A stretch of DNA of 55,464 nucleotides from Flavobacterium branchiophilum NBRC 15030 = ATCC 35035 (GTDB taxonomy: Bacteria; Bacteroidota; Bacteroidia; Flavobacteriales; Flavobacteriaceae). The DNA lies in contig NZ_MUGT01000014.1 in assembly GCF_002217205.1 (NCBI RefSeq), positions 1 to 55,464 on the forward strand, read 5' to 3'. Shown here piece after piece: positions 1 to 8,101 of this stretch. A program made the position numbers and the translations under genes. How positions within the stretch are numbered: the stretch's first letter is position 1; every line of letters starts with the position of its first letter. Below the pieces are notes generated by a model. The model was not told the DNA's origin and searched no databases. It worked only from the letters and a program-made list of their open reading frames with translations.

Positions 1-104
1 AAATAATCTTTTTTGATAATCACATTCAGAAACTATATTCGTGCAAAATAACACACCCCTTTTGTGGGTTGGGGGCTTCTAAAAGGATTTCGGCTACTAT
101 CCTA
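1..104 (-). repeat. Dispersed 3'-end repeat, copy 1 (cut by window edge)
   Basis: Read on the minus strand, this begins with a GGATAGTAGCCGAAATCC head at about 102-85, about 40 nt past the stop codon of the gene at 141. It continues into a hairpin-rich part. Bases 20-52 are identical over 33 nt to the reverse complement of 9477-9509, and bases 1-15 match 50498-50512. It is therefore a third copy of the composite repeat seen at 9426-9600 and 50412-50556. It has no coding potential. Confidence 0.75.
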
Positions 105-140
105 ATGCAACATCCTGAAAACAATAGTATTCAACCCTTC

Positions 141-548
141 TTAGCTAACCATAACACCCTCTACAAATAGCAAAGGCACTTCGGTTGCATTTTCGAGCGC
201 TATACTATTCGCCTTGAAAGTATATTTTTTGTCATACAATTTATTGTCTATAAAAAACGTAACCATAAATTCATTGTGAAGTGCCAAAACACTTTTTTCT
301 AACATCTCAATTTTTACAACCGACACGGGTTTTACTTCCATAAAAGCATGCCTAAGGATAGATGTTTTTTTCATCTCGCCATTGATGGTTCCAAATGCTT
401 TTGACACAATCATTACGCTATCTAACTGATAATCTGAATCATTTATCAAATAAGCATACCAAACTTTTTCCATAAAATCATCGTTCCACTCTTGTACGGC
501 AGCCAAATGAATGTTTTCAACAGTCGGGATCATGATGTCTTTTTGCAT
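141..548 (-). CDS. Conserved hypothetical protein, 135 aa
   Basis: A soluble protein without signal peptide or membrane segments. It looks like a conserved flavobacterial family of unknown function; related proteins have sometimes been mislabelled as a phenylalanyl-tRNA synthetase subunit, and I see no synthetase motif here. The sequence is rich in beta-strand-like stretches (for example VWYAYLINDSDYQLDSVMIV near residues 29-48). A -7-like element lies upstream at 583-590, so it is probably transcribed alone. The ATG at 548 is followed by a second ATG five codons later, which could also be the start. Function unknown. Confidence 0.75.
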   Translation of the reverse strand: MQKDIMIPTVENIHLAAVQEWNDDFMEKVWYAYLINDSDYQLDSVMIVSKAFGTINGEMKKTSILRHAFMEVKPVSVVKIEMLEKSVLALHNEFMVTFFIDNKLYDKKYTFKANSIALENATEVPLLFVEGVMVS

Positions 549-582
549 TTTGATTCAAATTTTTGGATTAATATTGACAAGG

Positions 583-590
583 CAAAGGTA
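583..590 (-). promoter_or_regulatory. Bacteroidota -7 element for the 135-aa gene
   Basis: TACCTTTG on the minus strand matches TAnnTTTG and lies 35 nt before the ATG at 548. No well-spaced -33 TTTG is visible, so this is a moderate call. Confidence 0.45.
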
Positions 591-620
591 ATGATTTGTT
601 TTTTTGAAATAAAAGTCAAA

Positions 621-1934
621 TCAACTTACTAATGAAATAAATTGTTTCAGTTTGCCACTTTTGCTTCTTATCAGTTTGTCTTTGCGAATAAACTTAAAGG
701 ATAATCCTTTTTCCAAATACTTTTCAATGGCTTGTTCTATACGTTCTATTTGATTAGAACTCAAAACACTATCACTCACATACTCAATTTCAAAAACAGC
801 CGTTTGAAGTTGTTTGATTACAAACTCTTTTACATTGCCATCGTCATCAATGATGCTCTTGGTAATGTAATAAAACGTAAGTCCTGGCGATTTTTTGCCG
901 CTTGGCAAAATAGCAATGTCGTTTGTTCTACCAACAAGTTGTTTTAAAATAGGTTTTTTTATCGTACTTTTTTCGTCTAAAATTCCTCTATCGCCAATGT
1001 CATATCGGATAAAAGGATGTGCCTTGTTAAACAAAGACGTAATTACAATGCGGCCTTCTTGTCCATTGGGCAACACCTTATTATGGTCGTCCAAAATTTC
1101 AACTAATATCGTTTCAGAATTAACCTCCCAGTTACCGTTTGGATGCTGAAAAGCAATCAAATCGAGCTCTGATGCACCATACTCGTTTACAACCGGAACT
1201 CCAAACTGGGTTTCGAGCAACAATTTATCCGATTCAAAAAGCATTTCGGATGTTGTTACCGTCACTTTTAAGGTTGGACAAACATCTTTAAGGATGATGT
1301 TTTGAGCTTTCAAAAATTTTGCAAACAAAACAATCGAACTGGTATAGCCGTTGATGTAATCAAATTGGTTTTTTTGAAATTTCAATAAAATGGTTTCTAA
1401 AATGGTATCAGACATATCAAAAATAGGAAAACGGTAGCGGTGGCTCAAAACGTCTTTGAGCCTTTCTTTGGTATGCCCAATAAAATCGAGCGGAATACCG
1501 TAAAATCGGGCCTGAAAAGATTGATCAAAATCAATGCCATACCATCCAAATCGATGGATAATACCACACCAAGTAAGTGCATGGCAGTATTTATCTTTGG
1601 CAAATACAAACGGGTCGCCGCTAGATCCAGATGTTTTATTGATAAAAACATTTTTTGGAGTATAGCCGTTTGACAGTCTTTGAGCAAGAGGTTTTTGAAA
1701 ATCTTTTTTGGTCAAAATAGGTATGTCTTGCCAAGTACGTATAGTTTTTGATTGTAAAATAGCTTTATAAAAAGGGTTGTTTTGTTGATGAAAAAGCACA
1801 ATATCGCTTTTTTTTTCATTAATATAATGATGGTATTGTGCTTCTGGAATTTTCAGAATGGTTTCAAATTCTGATTGAGCTTCTTTGATTGGAAAACCCG
1901 AAAATTTGAGTGATAACTGGAATAAAGAGACCAT
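621..1934 (-). CDS. CapK/PaaK-like adenylate-forming enzyme
   Basis: A 437-aa protein of the phenylacetate-CoA ligase/CapK superfamily, which activates a carboxylate as acyl-AMP. The ATP-binding signature TSGSSGDP lies near residues 101-108. A second core motif, NEYGAS near 248, precedes the acidic stretch, and the conserved RYDIGDRG near 314 binds the ribose. The C-terminal lid domain is present. The CapK branch is often linked to capsule or surface polymer synthesis. Here it stands next to purD, transcribed divergently, so the neighbours do not reveal the substrate. A -7 element lies at 1970-1977. The fold assignment is firm; the substrate is unknown. Confidence 0.85.
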   Translation of the reverse strand: MVSLFQLSLKFSGFPIKEAQSEFETILKIPEAQYHHYINEKKSDIVLFHQQNNPFYKAILQSKTIRTWQDIPILTKKDFQKPLAQRLSNGYTPKNVFINKTSGSSGDPFVFAKDKYCHALTWCGIIHRFGWYGIDFDQSFQARFYGIPLDFIGHTKERLKDVLSHRYRFPIFDMSDTILETILLKFQKNQFDYINGYTSSIVLFAKFLKAQNIILKDVCPTLKVTVTTSEMLFESDKLLLETQFGVPVVNEYGASELDLIAFQHPNGNWEVNSETILVEILDDHNKVLPNGQEGRIVITSLFNKAHPFIRYDIGDRGILDEKSTIKKPILKQLVGRTNDIAILPSGKKSPGLTFYYITKSIIDDDGNVKEFVIKQLQTAVFEIEYVSDSVLSSNQIERIEQAIEKYLEKGLSFKFIRKDKLIRSKSGKLKQFISLVS

Positions 1935-1969
1935 AAAGTGGGGCTTAGTAGGTTTGAAATGAAATATTT

Positions 1970-2020
1970 CAAAAGTATAAAAAATAAATTATTTTATCAT
2001 TCTAAAACAAACTATTTTTG
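1970..2020. promoter_or_regulatory. Divergent -7 elements for the CapK-like gene and purD
   Basis: Minus strand: TACTTTTG at 1970-1977, 36 nt before the CapK-like ATG. Plus strand: TATTTTTG at 2013-2020, 20 nt before the purD ATG. Both match TAnnTTTG. Neither has a convincing -33 TTTG at about 20 nt. Confidence 0.5.
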
Positions 2021-2040
2021 CATCATTAAAAACATACACA

Positions 2041-3312
2041 ATGACAATTTTATTACTTGGTTCGGGCGGCAGAGAACATGCTATGGCATGGAAAATGTTG
2101 CAGTCCGACAAATGTTCCAAACTACTTGTTGCCCCTGGCAATGCTGGTACGGCAAGCATCGCAACAAACATCAACATTAGCCCCACAGATTTTGAGGCAT
2201 TAAAACAATTGGCCATTGCCGAGCAAGTAGGTATGGTTGTGGTGGGGCCAGAGGATCCATTAGTTCAAGGGATTTATGATTTTTTTAAAAATGACGAAAA
2301 ATTACAGCACATTCCTGTAATTGGGCCATCAAAAATGGGGGCACAACTAGAGGGTAGCAAAGAATTTGCTAAAGAATTTTTAGTCAGACATCAAATTCCA
2401 ACGGCGGCATACAACAGTTTTACGGCAGCAACTGTTGAGGCAGGTTGTGCTTTTTTGGAAACGTTGCCACCGCCTTTTGTATTAAAAGCCGATGGATTAG
2501 CAGCTGGTAAAGGAGTTTTGATTATCCATAATTTGGACGAAGCCAAAACCGAGCTGCGTAACATGCTGGTGCATCAAAAATTTGGACAAGCCAGTACAAA
2601 AGTGGTTATCGAAGCATTTTTAGATGGAATCGAATTGAGCTGTTTTGTATTAACAGATGGTAAAAATTATAAAATATTGCCAACAGCCAAAGATTACAAA
2701 CGCATAGGCGAAGGCGACACTGGCCTAAATACTGGGGGCATGGGGGCTGTTTCGCCTGTTCCATTTGCAGATGACGTGTTGATGGAAAAAATAGAAAATC
2801 GAATTGTAAAACCTACTGTGGCTGGGCTTCAAAAAGATGGTATAGATTATAAAGGTTTTATTTTTATTGGCCTGATCAATGTAGAGGGTGAGCCTATTGT
2901 GATTGAATACAACGTACGAATGGGCGATCCAGAAACCGAAGTGGTCATTCCTAGACTACAATCAGACTTAGTAGCGCTGTTTGAGGCTGTAAGTACACAA
3001 ACTTTGGATAAAGTGGTTTTAGAAATAGATCCCCGAAGTGCCACAACCATTGTGGTGGTTTCTGGTGGTTATCCAGAATATTTTGAAAAAGGAAAAATCA
3101 TTTCTGGACTAGATAGTATAGCAACATCATTGGTGTTTCATGCAGGAACAAAACTCGAAGGCAATCAAGTGTTGAGCAACGGTGGTCGTGTTTTGGCCAT
3201 TACTTCTTTTGGTCAAGACTTTAGTGAAGCCGTAAAAAAATCTTATCAAAACATAGACAAACTACATTTTGATAAGATGTACTTTAGAAAAGATATAGGC
3301 TTTGATTTGTAA
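2041..3312 (+). CDS. purD: Phosphoribosylamine-glycine ligase PurD
   Basis: Joins phosphoribosylamine and glycine with ATP to make GAR, the second step of de novo purine synthesis, in the cytoplasm. The 423-aa length is normal. The N-terminal LLGSGGREHA motif (residues 4-13), the ATP-grasp segment VLKADGLAAGKGV, the glycine-rich GEGDTGLNTGGMGA and the metal-binding EYNVRMGDPE are all present in order. The gene is monocistronic: it has its own promoter element upstream and a hairpin terminator right after the stop codon. No purine riboswitch is visible in the short leader. Confidence 0.97.
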   Translation: MTILLLGSGGREHAMAWKMLQSDKCSKLLVAPGNAGTASIATNINISPTDFEALKQLAIAEQVGMVVVGPEDPLVQGIYDFFKNDEKLQHIPVIGPSKMGAQLEGSKEFAKEFLVRHQIPTAAYNSFTAATVEAGCAFLETLPPPFVLKADGLAAGKGVLIIHNLDEAKTELRNMLVHQKFGQASTKVVIEAFLDGIELSCFVLTDGKNYKILPTAKDYKRIGEGDTGLNTGGMGAVSPVPFADDVLMEKIENRIVKPTVAGLQKDGIDYKGFIFIGLINVEGEPIVIEYNVRMGDPETEVVIPRLQSDLVALFEAVSTQTLDKVVLEIDPRSATTIVVVSGGYPEYFEKGKIISGLDSIATSLVFHAGTKLEGNQVLSNGGRVLAITSFGQDFSEAVKKSYQNIDKLHFDKMYFRKDIGFDL

Positions 3313-3323
3313 AAAAATAAGAC

Positions 3324-3352
3324 ATAAGCTTCTGAAAATTTCAGGAGCTTAT
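3324..3352. terminator. Bidirectional hairpin between purD and the DUF6341 gene
   Basis: Arms ATAAGCTTCTGAAA (3324-3337) and TTTCAGGAGCTTAT (3339-3352) pair with one G-T wobble; the innermost pairs would open to make a loop. The right arm enters the last codons of the converging gene at 3349, so both genes could end here. Confidence 0.7.
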
Positions 3353-3582
3353 TTGTCTAAATACGAATGTGCCGTAGTATCTTGATACTCGTCGTTGTTT
3401 GCTTTGTGTAATTTTAATTGTTTTATCCAATAAACAATATAATAAGTACAAATTCCCATAAAAATCCAATTGAAAATATTAGCAGCAAACCAGCTTTTTA
3501 ATTCCAAATCTTTCAAGAAATCTTGAGGGATATAAAGTACCTTTTCAAACAACCATTGTATTCCTTCGAAAAATGCTTTCAT
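3349..3582 (-). CDS. DUF6341 family small membrane protein
   Basis: A 77-aa protein with one clear membrane helix (about residues 35-53, NIFNWIFMGICTYYIVYWI) and a charged C-terminal tail. It resembles the flavobacterial DUF6341 family, usually found beside a DUF6427 gene, as here. Its start lies only 47 nt from the divergent DUF6427 start, and the two promoters overlap (3602-3617). Function unknown; family naming is from memory of the conserved pairing. Confidence 0.75.
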   Translation of the reverse strand: MKAFFEGIQWLFEKVLYIPQDFLKDLELKSWFAANIFNWIFMGICTYYIVYWIKQLKLHKANNDEYQDTTAHSYLDK

Positions 3583-3601
3583 ATTCTATAAAAATTATAT
3601 T

Positions 3602-3617
3602 TATATTTGCAAAAATA
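3602..3617. promoter_or_regulatory. Overlapping divergent -7 elements, DUF6341/DUF6427
   Basis: TATATTTG (3602-3609, plus strand) is directly followed by CAAAAATA (3610-3617), which reads TATTTTTG on the minus strand. The two -7 elements abut as a near-palindrome and give leaders of only about 15-25 nt to each gene. Confidence 0.55.
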
Positions 3618-3629
3618 TAAAATATCCGC

Positions 3630-4559
3630 ATGATAACAACTATTTTTAAGAAATCTAATCCAATAAATTATATTTTGATTGGTTTATTGATAATTGGCTT
3701 CTATATTATTTACATTTTTAATCAAAAAATAGTTTTTTTCGACTCTTTTTTTTGGATAGAAAAAACCCTTTCGTTATTGGCAATCCTTGGATCGTTAATA
3801 ACTGCCGAGTATATTACCCAAAAAAATGGTTTGAGCAAAGGAGGCACTTATTCTATATGTTTTGGGTTGATGTATTTTATTTTTTTTCCCTCTGTTTTTA
3901 ATGAAACACGCATGTTGTGTGCCAATTTTTTGGTGCTTTTAGCAATCCGAAGGCTCATTTTGATGCAAACTTTAAAATTTCCAAAAGAAAAAATATTTGA
4001 TGCCTCATTTTGGATTTTTATTGCTACCATATTTCATTTTTGGAGTATTTGGTTTTTACTTTTAGTATATGTAGCCATTGTTTTTCATGCTTCTAGGGAT
4101 TACCGCCATTGGTTAATTCCATTTATTGCCTTGTTTTGTGTGCTTATTTTATTTGCACTTGGCAGTTTAATTATTAGTAAAAATTTGTTTTACGCTTTTA
4201 TACAATCTACTCATTTTACATTCGACATCAATTATTTTGCTTCTATAAACGACAATATTAGTTTTTCCATATACCTTACAACCTTGTTGTTTTTTGCGGT
4301 TTCGCTACTCCTCTCGCTTTCAAAAAGACCTTTAGTACTAGGGGCTACCTACAAAATTGTGTTGTTTTGGCTGGCCATTGGTTTATTTATATTTGCTGTT
4401 TCGGCCCCAAAAAACAATAGTTTACTGGTATTTACCTTTGTCCCTTTGTCCATAATATGTACCGCTTTTTTAGAATTTGTTCCCTTGCAATGGCAAAAAG
4501 ATACTGCCTTTGTTGGGGTTTTAGTACTGAGCATTGTTTCTTATTGTATTCATATTTAA
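3630..4559 (+). CDS. DUF6427 family multi-spanning membrane protein
   Basis: A 309-aa integral membrane protein with about eight to nine hydrophobic helices from residue 13 to the C-terminus. It lacks any catalytic motif I recognise. It appears to be the flavobacterial DUF6427 family, whose usual partner is the divergent DUF6341 gene found here. It converges on gmk, whose stop codon lies 24 nt away. The role is unknown; a transport or polymer-related function is possible but not shown by the sequence. Confidence 0.75.
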   Translation: MITTIFKKSNPINYILIGLLIIGFYIIYIFNQKIVFFDSFFWIEKTLSLLAILGSLITAEYITQKNGLSKGGTYSICFGLMYFIFFPSVFNETRMLCANFLVLLAIRRLILMQTLKFPKEKIFDASFWIFIATIFHFWSIWFLLLVYVAIVFHASRDYRHWLIPFIALFCVLILFALGSLIISKNLFYAFIQSTHFTFDINYFASINDNISFSIYLTTLLFFAVSLLLSLSKRPLVLGATYKIVLFWLAIGLFIFAVSAPKNNSLLVFTFVPLSIICTAFLEFVPLQWQKDTAFVGVLVLSIVSYCIHI

Positions 4560-4583
4560 TTGATAAAAATAATTAAATTCTTA

Positions 4584-5165
4584 TTAAATCAATTCATTAT
4601 TAATAAAATCTAAAACAAGTTTATACGCTTCTTTTTTGGCGGTTTCCAAATCGTAGTTTTTAATTATGGTATCAAATTGGGGTGCTGTTGCCAGCTCTAC
4701 ATGGGCTTTTGCAATTCGCATATTGATTTTTTCATCGCTTTCGGTAGAGCGTTCTTTGAGTCGTCGTTTCAATTCATCAACGCTTGGTGGTTTTACAAAA
4801 ACTGCCAAGGTTTCATCAGGAAATTTAGATTTGATTCGTAAACCACCCGCAACATCTATATCAAAAATAACATTTTTTCCTTTGTCCCAAATTCGGGTTA
4901 CTTCGCTTTTTAGCGTGCCATAAAAATTGTCTCTATACACTTCTTCCCATTCTACAAAATCTTCGTTTTTGATGTGGTGTTTAAATTGTTCTAACGACAT
5001 AAAATAATAATCTTTACCGTTTTCCTCCTCTCCCCTAGCCTGTCGAGTTGCTGCCGAAATAGAGAATTCTAAGTTTAAATTTTCGTGTTCCAACAAATGT
5101 TTTACAATTGTTGTTTTTCCTGAACCTGAAGGAGCAGAAAAAACGATAAGTTTTCCTTTTTGCAT
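4584..5165 (-). CDS. gmk: Guanylate kinase Gmk
   Basis: Phosphorylates GMP to GDP with ATP. The P-loop APSGSGKTT sits at residues 11-19 when the protein starts at the ATG at 5165. That gives 193 aa, the normal family length. An upstream in-frame ATG at 5237 would add 24 lysine-rich residues and run into the end of the preceding gene, so it was rejected. GMP-binding residues are seen in SISAATRQARGEEENGKDYY. It is the last gene of the yicC-DUF262-gmk run, with a 34-nt gap before it. Confidence 0.96.
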   Translation of the reverse strand: MQKGKLIVFSAPSGSGKTTIVKHLLEHENLNLEFSISAATRQARGEEENGKDYYFMSLEQFKHHIKNEDFVEWEEVYRDNFYGTLKSEVTRIWDKGKNVIFDIDVAGGLRIKSKFPDETLAVFVKPPSVDELKRRLKERSTESDEKINMRIAKAHVELATAPQFDTIIKNYDLETAKKEAYKLVLDFINNELI

Positions 5166-5199
5166 TTTTTTAGGTTTTAATAATGTTTTTTGGTGATTA

Positions 5200-6990
5200 C
5201 TATAACGAAAAATAATAATTTTTAATTTTATTAGCAATTAATTTTCTCCTCATTGTTAAGAATTCATTGTAATCAATATAGTCCATTTTCAATATTTGTT
5301 CAGGTACACAATTCATTTTTAAATTGTCCAATAACTCATTCTCCGTTGCAATTCCGCTAACTTGTTGATTTTCATTATTAATTTGGTCGACAATTATTTT
5401 AAAATAATCTTTAGGAGGTTTATTTCCTACTTTAATATTAATTTCTGATTGCATATAAACATAATTTGCGATTTGATTGTATTTGCTTCTATCCAAACCA
5501 TTTTTTTTCAAAAAATCTTTAGGAAATAAATGATGAATATCTCCACGAAGCGAAATTAAATCGCCCACTGTAACATCTTTAGAAAGAAATCCTTTATCAT
5601 TAGTTTTGACTTGTGATGCTAAAAAAACATGAAAATAAGGGCTACTTGCTACTGAAGTATCTAAACTTTGAGGTAATGATGCGTTCCAAAATGCATCTGA
5701 AAGCTCTCCATCTTCTTTTTCTTTTAAATATACATCAAATGGTTTTTGTGCAATTTGTTTGATATCAAAATCAAAAGTACTTTCGGGTGAGCCAGAGTAT
5801 CTACCTGTTAAAATTGAAAAAACTAACCATCTACGAACATAACTTTCAATGACTATAGCATTTACATTTAGATCTTTCAGTTTTAAATACACAATATAAG
5901 CAAAATTTAATGCGTTTTGCGAACGAATTAATTTTGGTGAAATAAATCCCGCCGATTTAACAATCATCAAAAATCGTTTAAAATTGGTTTCGTTTATAAA
6001 ATTATAGACCCCTTTTTTTAATAAATCAAAAGATTTTTCAGCTATAGAATCTTCGTAAGTTCTCGTTTCAAAATTTCTTCCAGATAACAAACTGACCAAA
6101 TCTGAAAGTCGTCCTCTATTAAATTGTGTAGTAAAAGCAACTCTAATCAAATCATTATAATCAGGATTATACAAATCTTCGTTTTCTGTTTTTAGCCATT
6201 GCATTTTTTGAAAAAAAGTCGTTTTTGAAAACTCAATATCGTTATCTACAATGTGTTTATAAAAATCAGGAGCAATTGCTAAATGACAAAAATAATCAAT
6301 AGCTTTTCTTAATTCATCTCCTTTATATTCCGTATTAGAGGCTATCTTGCTCATGGCAAAATCTGCCTGACTCAAAACAACTCCTTTTGAATTAATTCTT
6401 ATAAATATTTCTGTTACTGTTTCTATATCTAAATCTGAAGCTAGTTCTATTAAACCAATCTGTTTTTTAGGTATATTTACAAGTTTTGTAATAGTATTTT
6501 CAATTAATTCTTCATCAGTATCTGGATTTAATACTAAGTAGTTTCTAATGATTTTTAAAACACTTGAATTTCCATTTAAAATTTCAGAAATATCGGGTAA
6601 CCAAGTTTTATCTTTGTTTATGGCAGGATTTTGAACTTCAAAACGCTCATTTATCGGATGAAATGCTATTTTTATTTTTACTCGTTGATAATTTTTATTA
6701 ATCACATACTGTCCAAGAATTGCTGCGGTTAGGGCAGTAATCCGTTGTTGTCCGTCAATTAAAACTTTTTTACCTTCGCTTAATGTACCGTCTTTAAGCC
6801 TAACATTAGGATTTTTCCATGCAATAACATAGCCAATTGGATAGCCTTGATATAAACTGTCCATTAAATCTCTTACCTTGGAACTATCCCAAACAAAAGG
6901 TCTTTGAATCTCGGGAATTGCAATTTCGCCTGAAATAACCCAAGACATAATTGTTTCTATAAGGTGTTGATTTACAGAATATTTTTGCAT
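5200..6990 (-). CDS. DUF262-HNH protein (GmrSD-like), probable defence nuclease
   Basis: A 596-aa protein. The N-terminal DUF262 (ParB/Srx-like, GmrS-type) domain shows IPEIQRPFVW at 25-34, the nucleotide-binding signature DGQQR at 79-83 and FIRINSKG at 196-203. The C-terminal part shows a DUF1524/HNH-like pattern: DIHHLFP at 484-490 (H486, H487), N505/N509 and N518/N523. This is the architecture of GmrSD type IV restriction enzymes and of related defence proteins such as BrxU and SspE. The gene lies between yicC and gmk with gaps of 14 and 34 nt, so it probably shares the yicC promoter. No toxin-antitoxin partner, methylase or integrase is present. Family assignment is firm; a role in phage defence is inferred. 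Confidence 0.85.
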   Translation of the reverse strand: MQKYSVNQHLIETIMSWVISGEIAIPEIQRPFVWDSSKVRDLMDSLYQGYPIGYVIAWKNPNVRLKDGTLSEGKKVLIDGQQRITALTAAILGQYVINKNYQRVKIKIAFHPINERFEVQNPAINKDKTWLPDISEILNGNSSVLKIIRNYLVLNPDTDEELIENTITKLVNIPKKQIGLIELASDLDIETVTEIFIRINSKGVVLSQADFAMSKIASNTEYKGDELRKAIDYFCHLAIAPDFYKHIVDNDIEFSKTTFFQKMQWLKTENEDLYNPDYNDLIRVAFTTQFNRGRLSDLVSLLSGRNFETRTYEDSIAEKSFDLLKKGVYNFINETNFKRFLMIVKSAGFISPKLIRSQNALNFAYIVYLKLKDLNVNAIVIESYVRRWLVFSILTGRYSGSPESTFDFDIKQIAQKPFDVYLKEKEDGELSDAFWNASLPQSLDTSVASSPYFHVFLASQVKTNDKGFLSKDVTVGDLISLRGDIHHLFPKDFLKKNGLDRSKYNQIANYVYMQSEINIKVGNKPPKDYFKIIVDQINNENQQVSGIATENELLDNLKMNCVPEQILKMDYIDYNEFLTMRRKLIANKIKNYYFSL

Positions 6991-7004
6991 TTTCCTATCT
7001 TATT

Positions 7005-7865
7005 TTAAAGCACATTCAATACTTGTTCTTTTATTTTTTCTAACTCGTCTTTCATCTGTACAACCAATTTTTGCATTTCGGCATGGTTTGATTTGGAGCC
7101 CATTGTGTTGATTTCTCGTCCCATTTCTTGAGTAATAAAACCTAGTTTTCGTCCATTGGCCTCTTGGCCTTCGAGGGTTTCGATAAAATAGTCCAAATGA
7201 TTTGAAAGCCGTACTTTTTCTTCGGTGATGTCTAATTTTTCCAAATAATAAATCAATTCTTGTTCAAATCGGTTTTCGTCAATACTAACTTTTAGTTCAT
7301 TGATGGCTGTTTGCAAACGGTCTTTGATGGCTTGCACCCTTTCTGGATCTAATGCCAATGCTTCTTGCATATATTGCTTGATATTGGCTATACGGTGTCT
7401 GAACTCTTTTTCGAGTGATTGGCCTTCGGAAATTCTAAATGCTTGGATGTTTTGTAGGGCTATTTGCACTGCTTTTTGTATTTCTTGCCATTCATTTTCA
7501 TCAATTTCTTCTCGTTCGGTTTTTAGGGCATCGGGCATTCTTATGGCCATTTTCATCAACTCTGTTTGATCTGCAGTGGCATACACCTCTTGGAGTTGGG
7601 CTATATAAGCTTTTACAATTGGAACGTTTACTTTTGAGGTGGTTTGTTCGGTTACATTTTCTATAAATATCGAAAAATCAATTTTTCCACGTTCGAGTTT
7701 AGAGGCTATTTCGTTGCGTAATCCCAACTCCATTTCTTTATAAACAGACGACATCCGAACGTTTAAGTCTAATCCCTTGCTATTTAAGGATTTTATTTCT
7801 ACGATTATTTTTTTGGTTGGCAACTGCAAATTGGCCTTGCCATAGCCTGTCATCGATTGTATCAT
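7005..7865 (-). CDS. YicC family endoribonuclease-like protein
   Basis: A 286-aa YicC/YloC family protein; characterised members are endoribonucleases that act in RNA turnover. The start MIQSMTGYGKA at 7865 is the conserved family N-terminus, so the longer in-frame start at 7919 was rejected. The C-terminal signature REINTMGSKSNHAEMQ and the following helix are intact. In many bacteria yicC directly precedes gmk; here a DUF262-HNH gene separates them. A -7 element lies at 7893-7900. Confidence 0.92.
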   Translation of the reverse strand: MIQSMTGYGKANLQLPTKKIIVEIKSLNSKGLDLNVRMSSVYKEMELGLRNEIASKLERGKIDFSIFIENVTEQTTSKVNVPIVKAYIAQLQEVYATADQTELMKMAIRMPDALKTEREEIDENEWQEIQKAVQIALQNIQAFRISEGQSLEKEFRHRIANIKQYMQEALALDPERVQAIKDRLQTAINELKVSIDENRFEQELIYYLEKLDITEEKVRLSNHLDYFIETLEGQEANGRKLGFITQEMGREINTMGSKSNHAEMQKLVVQMKDELEKIKEQVLNVL

Positions 7866-7892
7866 ATATTGGTTTTTCAAAAAAAAGTTGGG

Positions 7893-7900
7893 CAAATATA
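7893..7900 (-). promoter_or_regulatory. -7 element for yicC and downstream genes
   Basis: TATATTTG on the minus strand, 27 nt before the yicC ATG at 7865. The gaps in yicC-DUF262-gmk are short and I see no other promoter between them, so this probably drives all three. Confidence 0.5.
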
Positions 7901-8011
7901 CTAAAAAAGCCTTATTCATTTACTTTTATATCCCATACATCTTGAGGCGGTACTTTTTGTAACTACAATTTGATTTTGTAGATAAAGCCAAATTCATATC
8001 AATAAAAAATA

Positions 8012-8019
8012 TATATTTG
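8012..8019 (+). promoter_or_regulatory. -7 element for aminopeptidase P
   Basis: TATATTTG matches TAnnTTTG and lies 82 nt before the ATG at 8102. No well-placed -33 element is seen. Confidence 0.4.
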
Positions 8020-8101
8020 TATGTTGAAACCAAAAACATTTTGTTATTTTGATTCATTTATAGAACAAGTTTAAAAATTAAAAATTAAAAAATCATACCG
8101 C

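Noticed and set aside
5166..5237. Longer N-terminus for guanylate kinase
   Set aside because: The extra residues precede the conserved start, are lysine-rich and overlap the end of the DUF262 gene.
5200..6990. Toxin-antitoxin or complete restriction-modification system
   Set aside because: Neither a small partner gene nor a methylase is adjacent; both neighbours are housekeeping genes.
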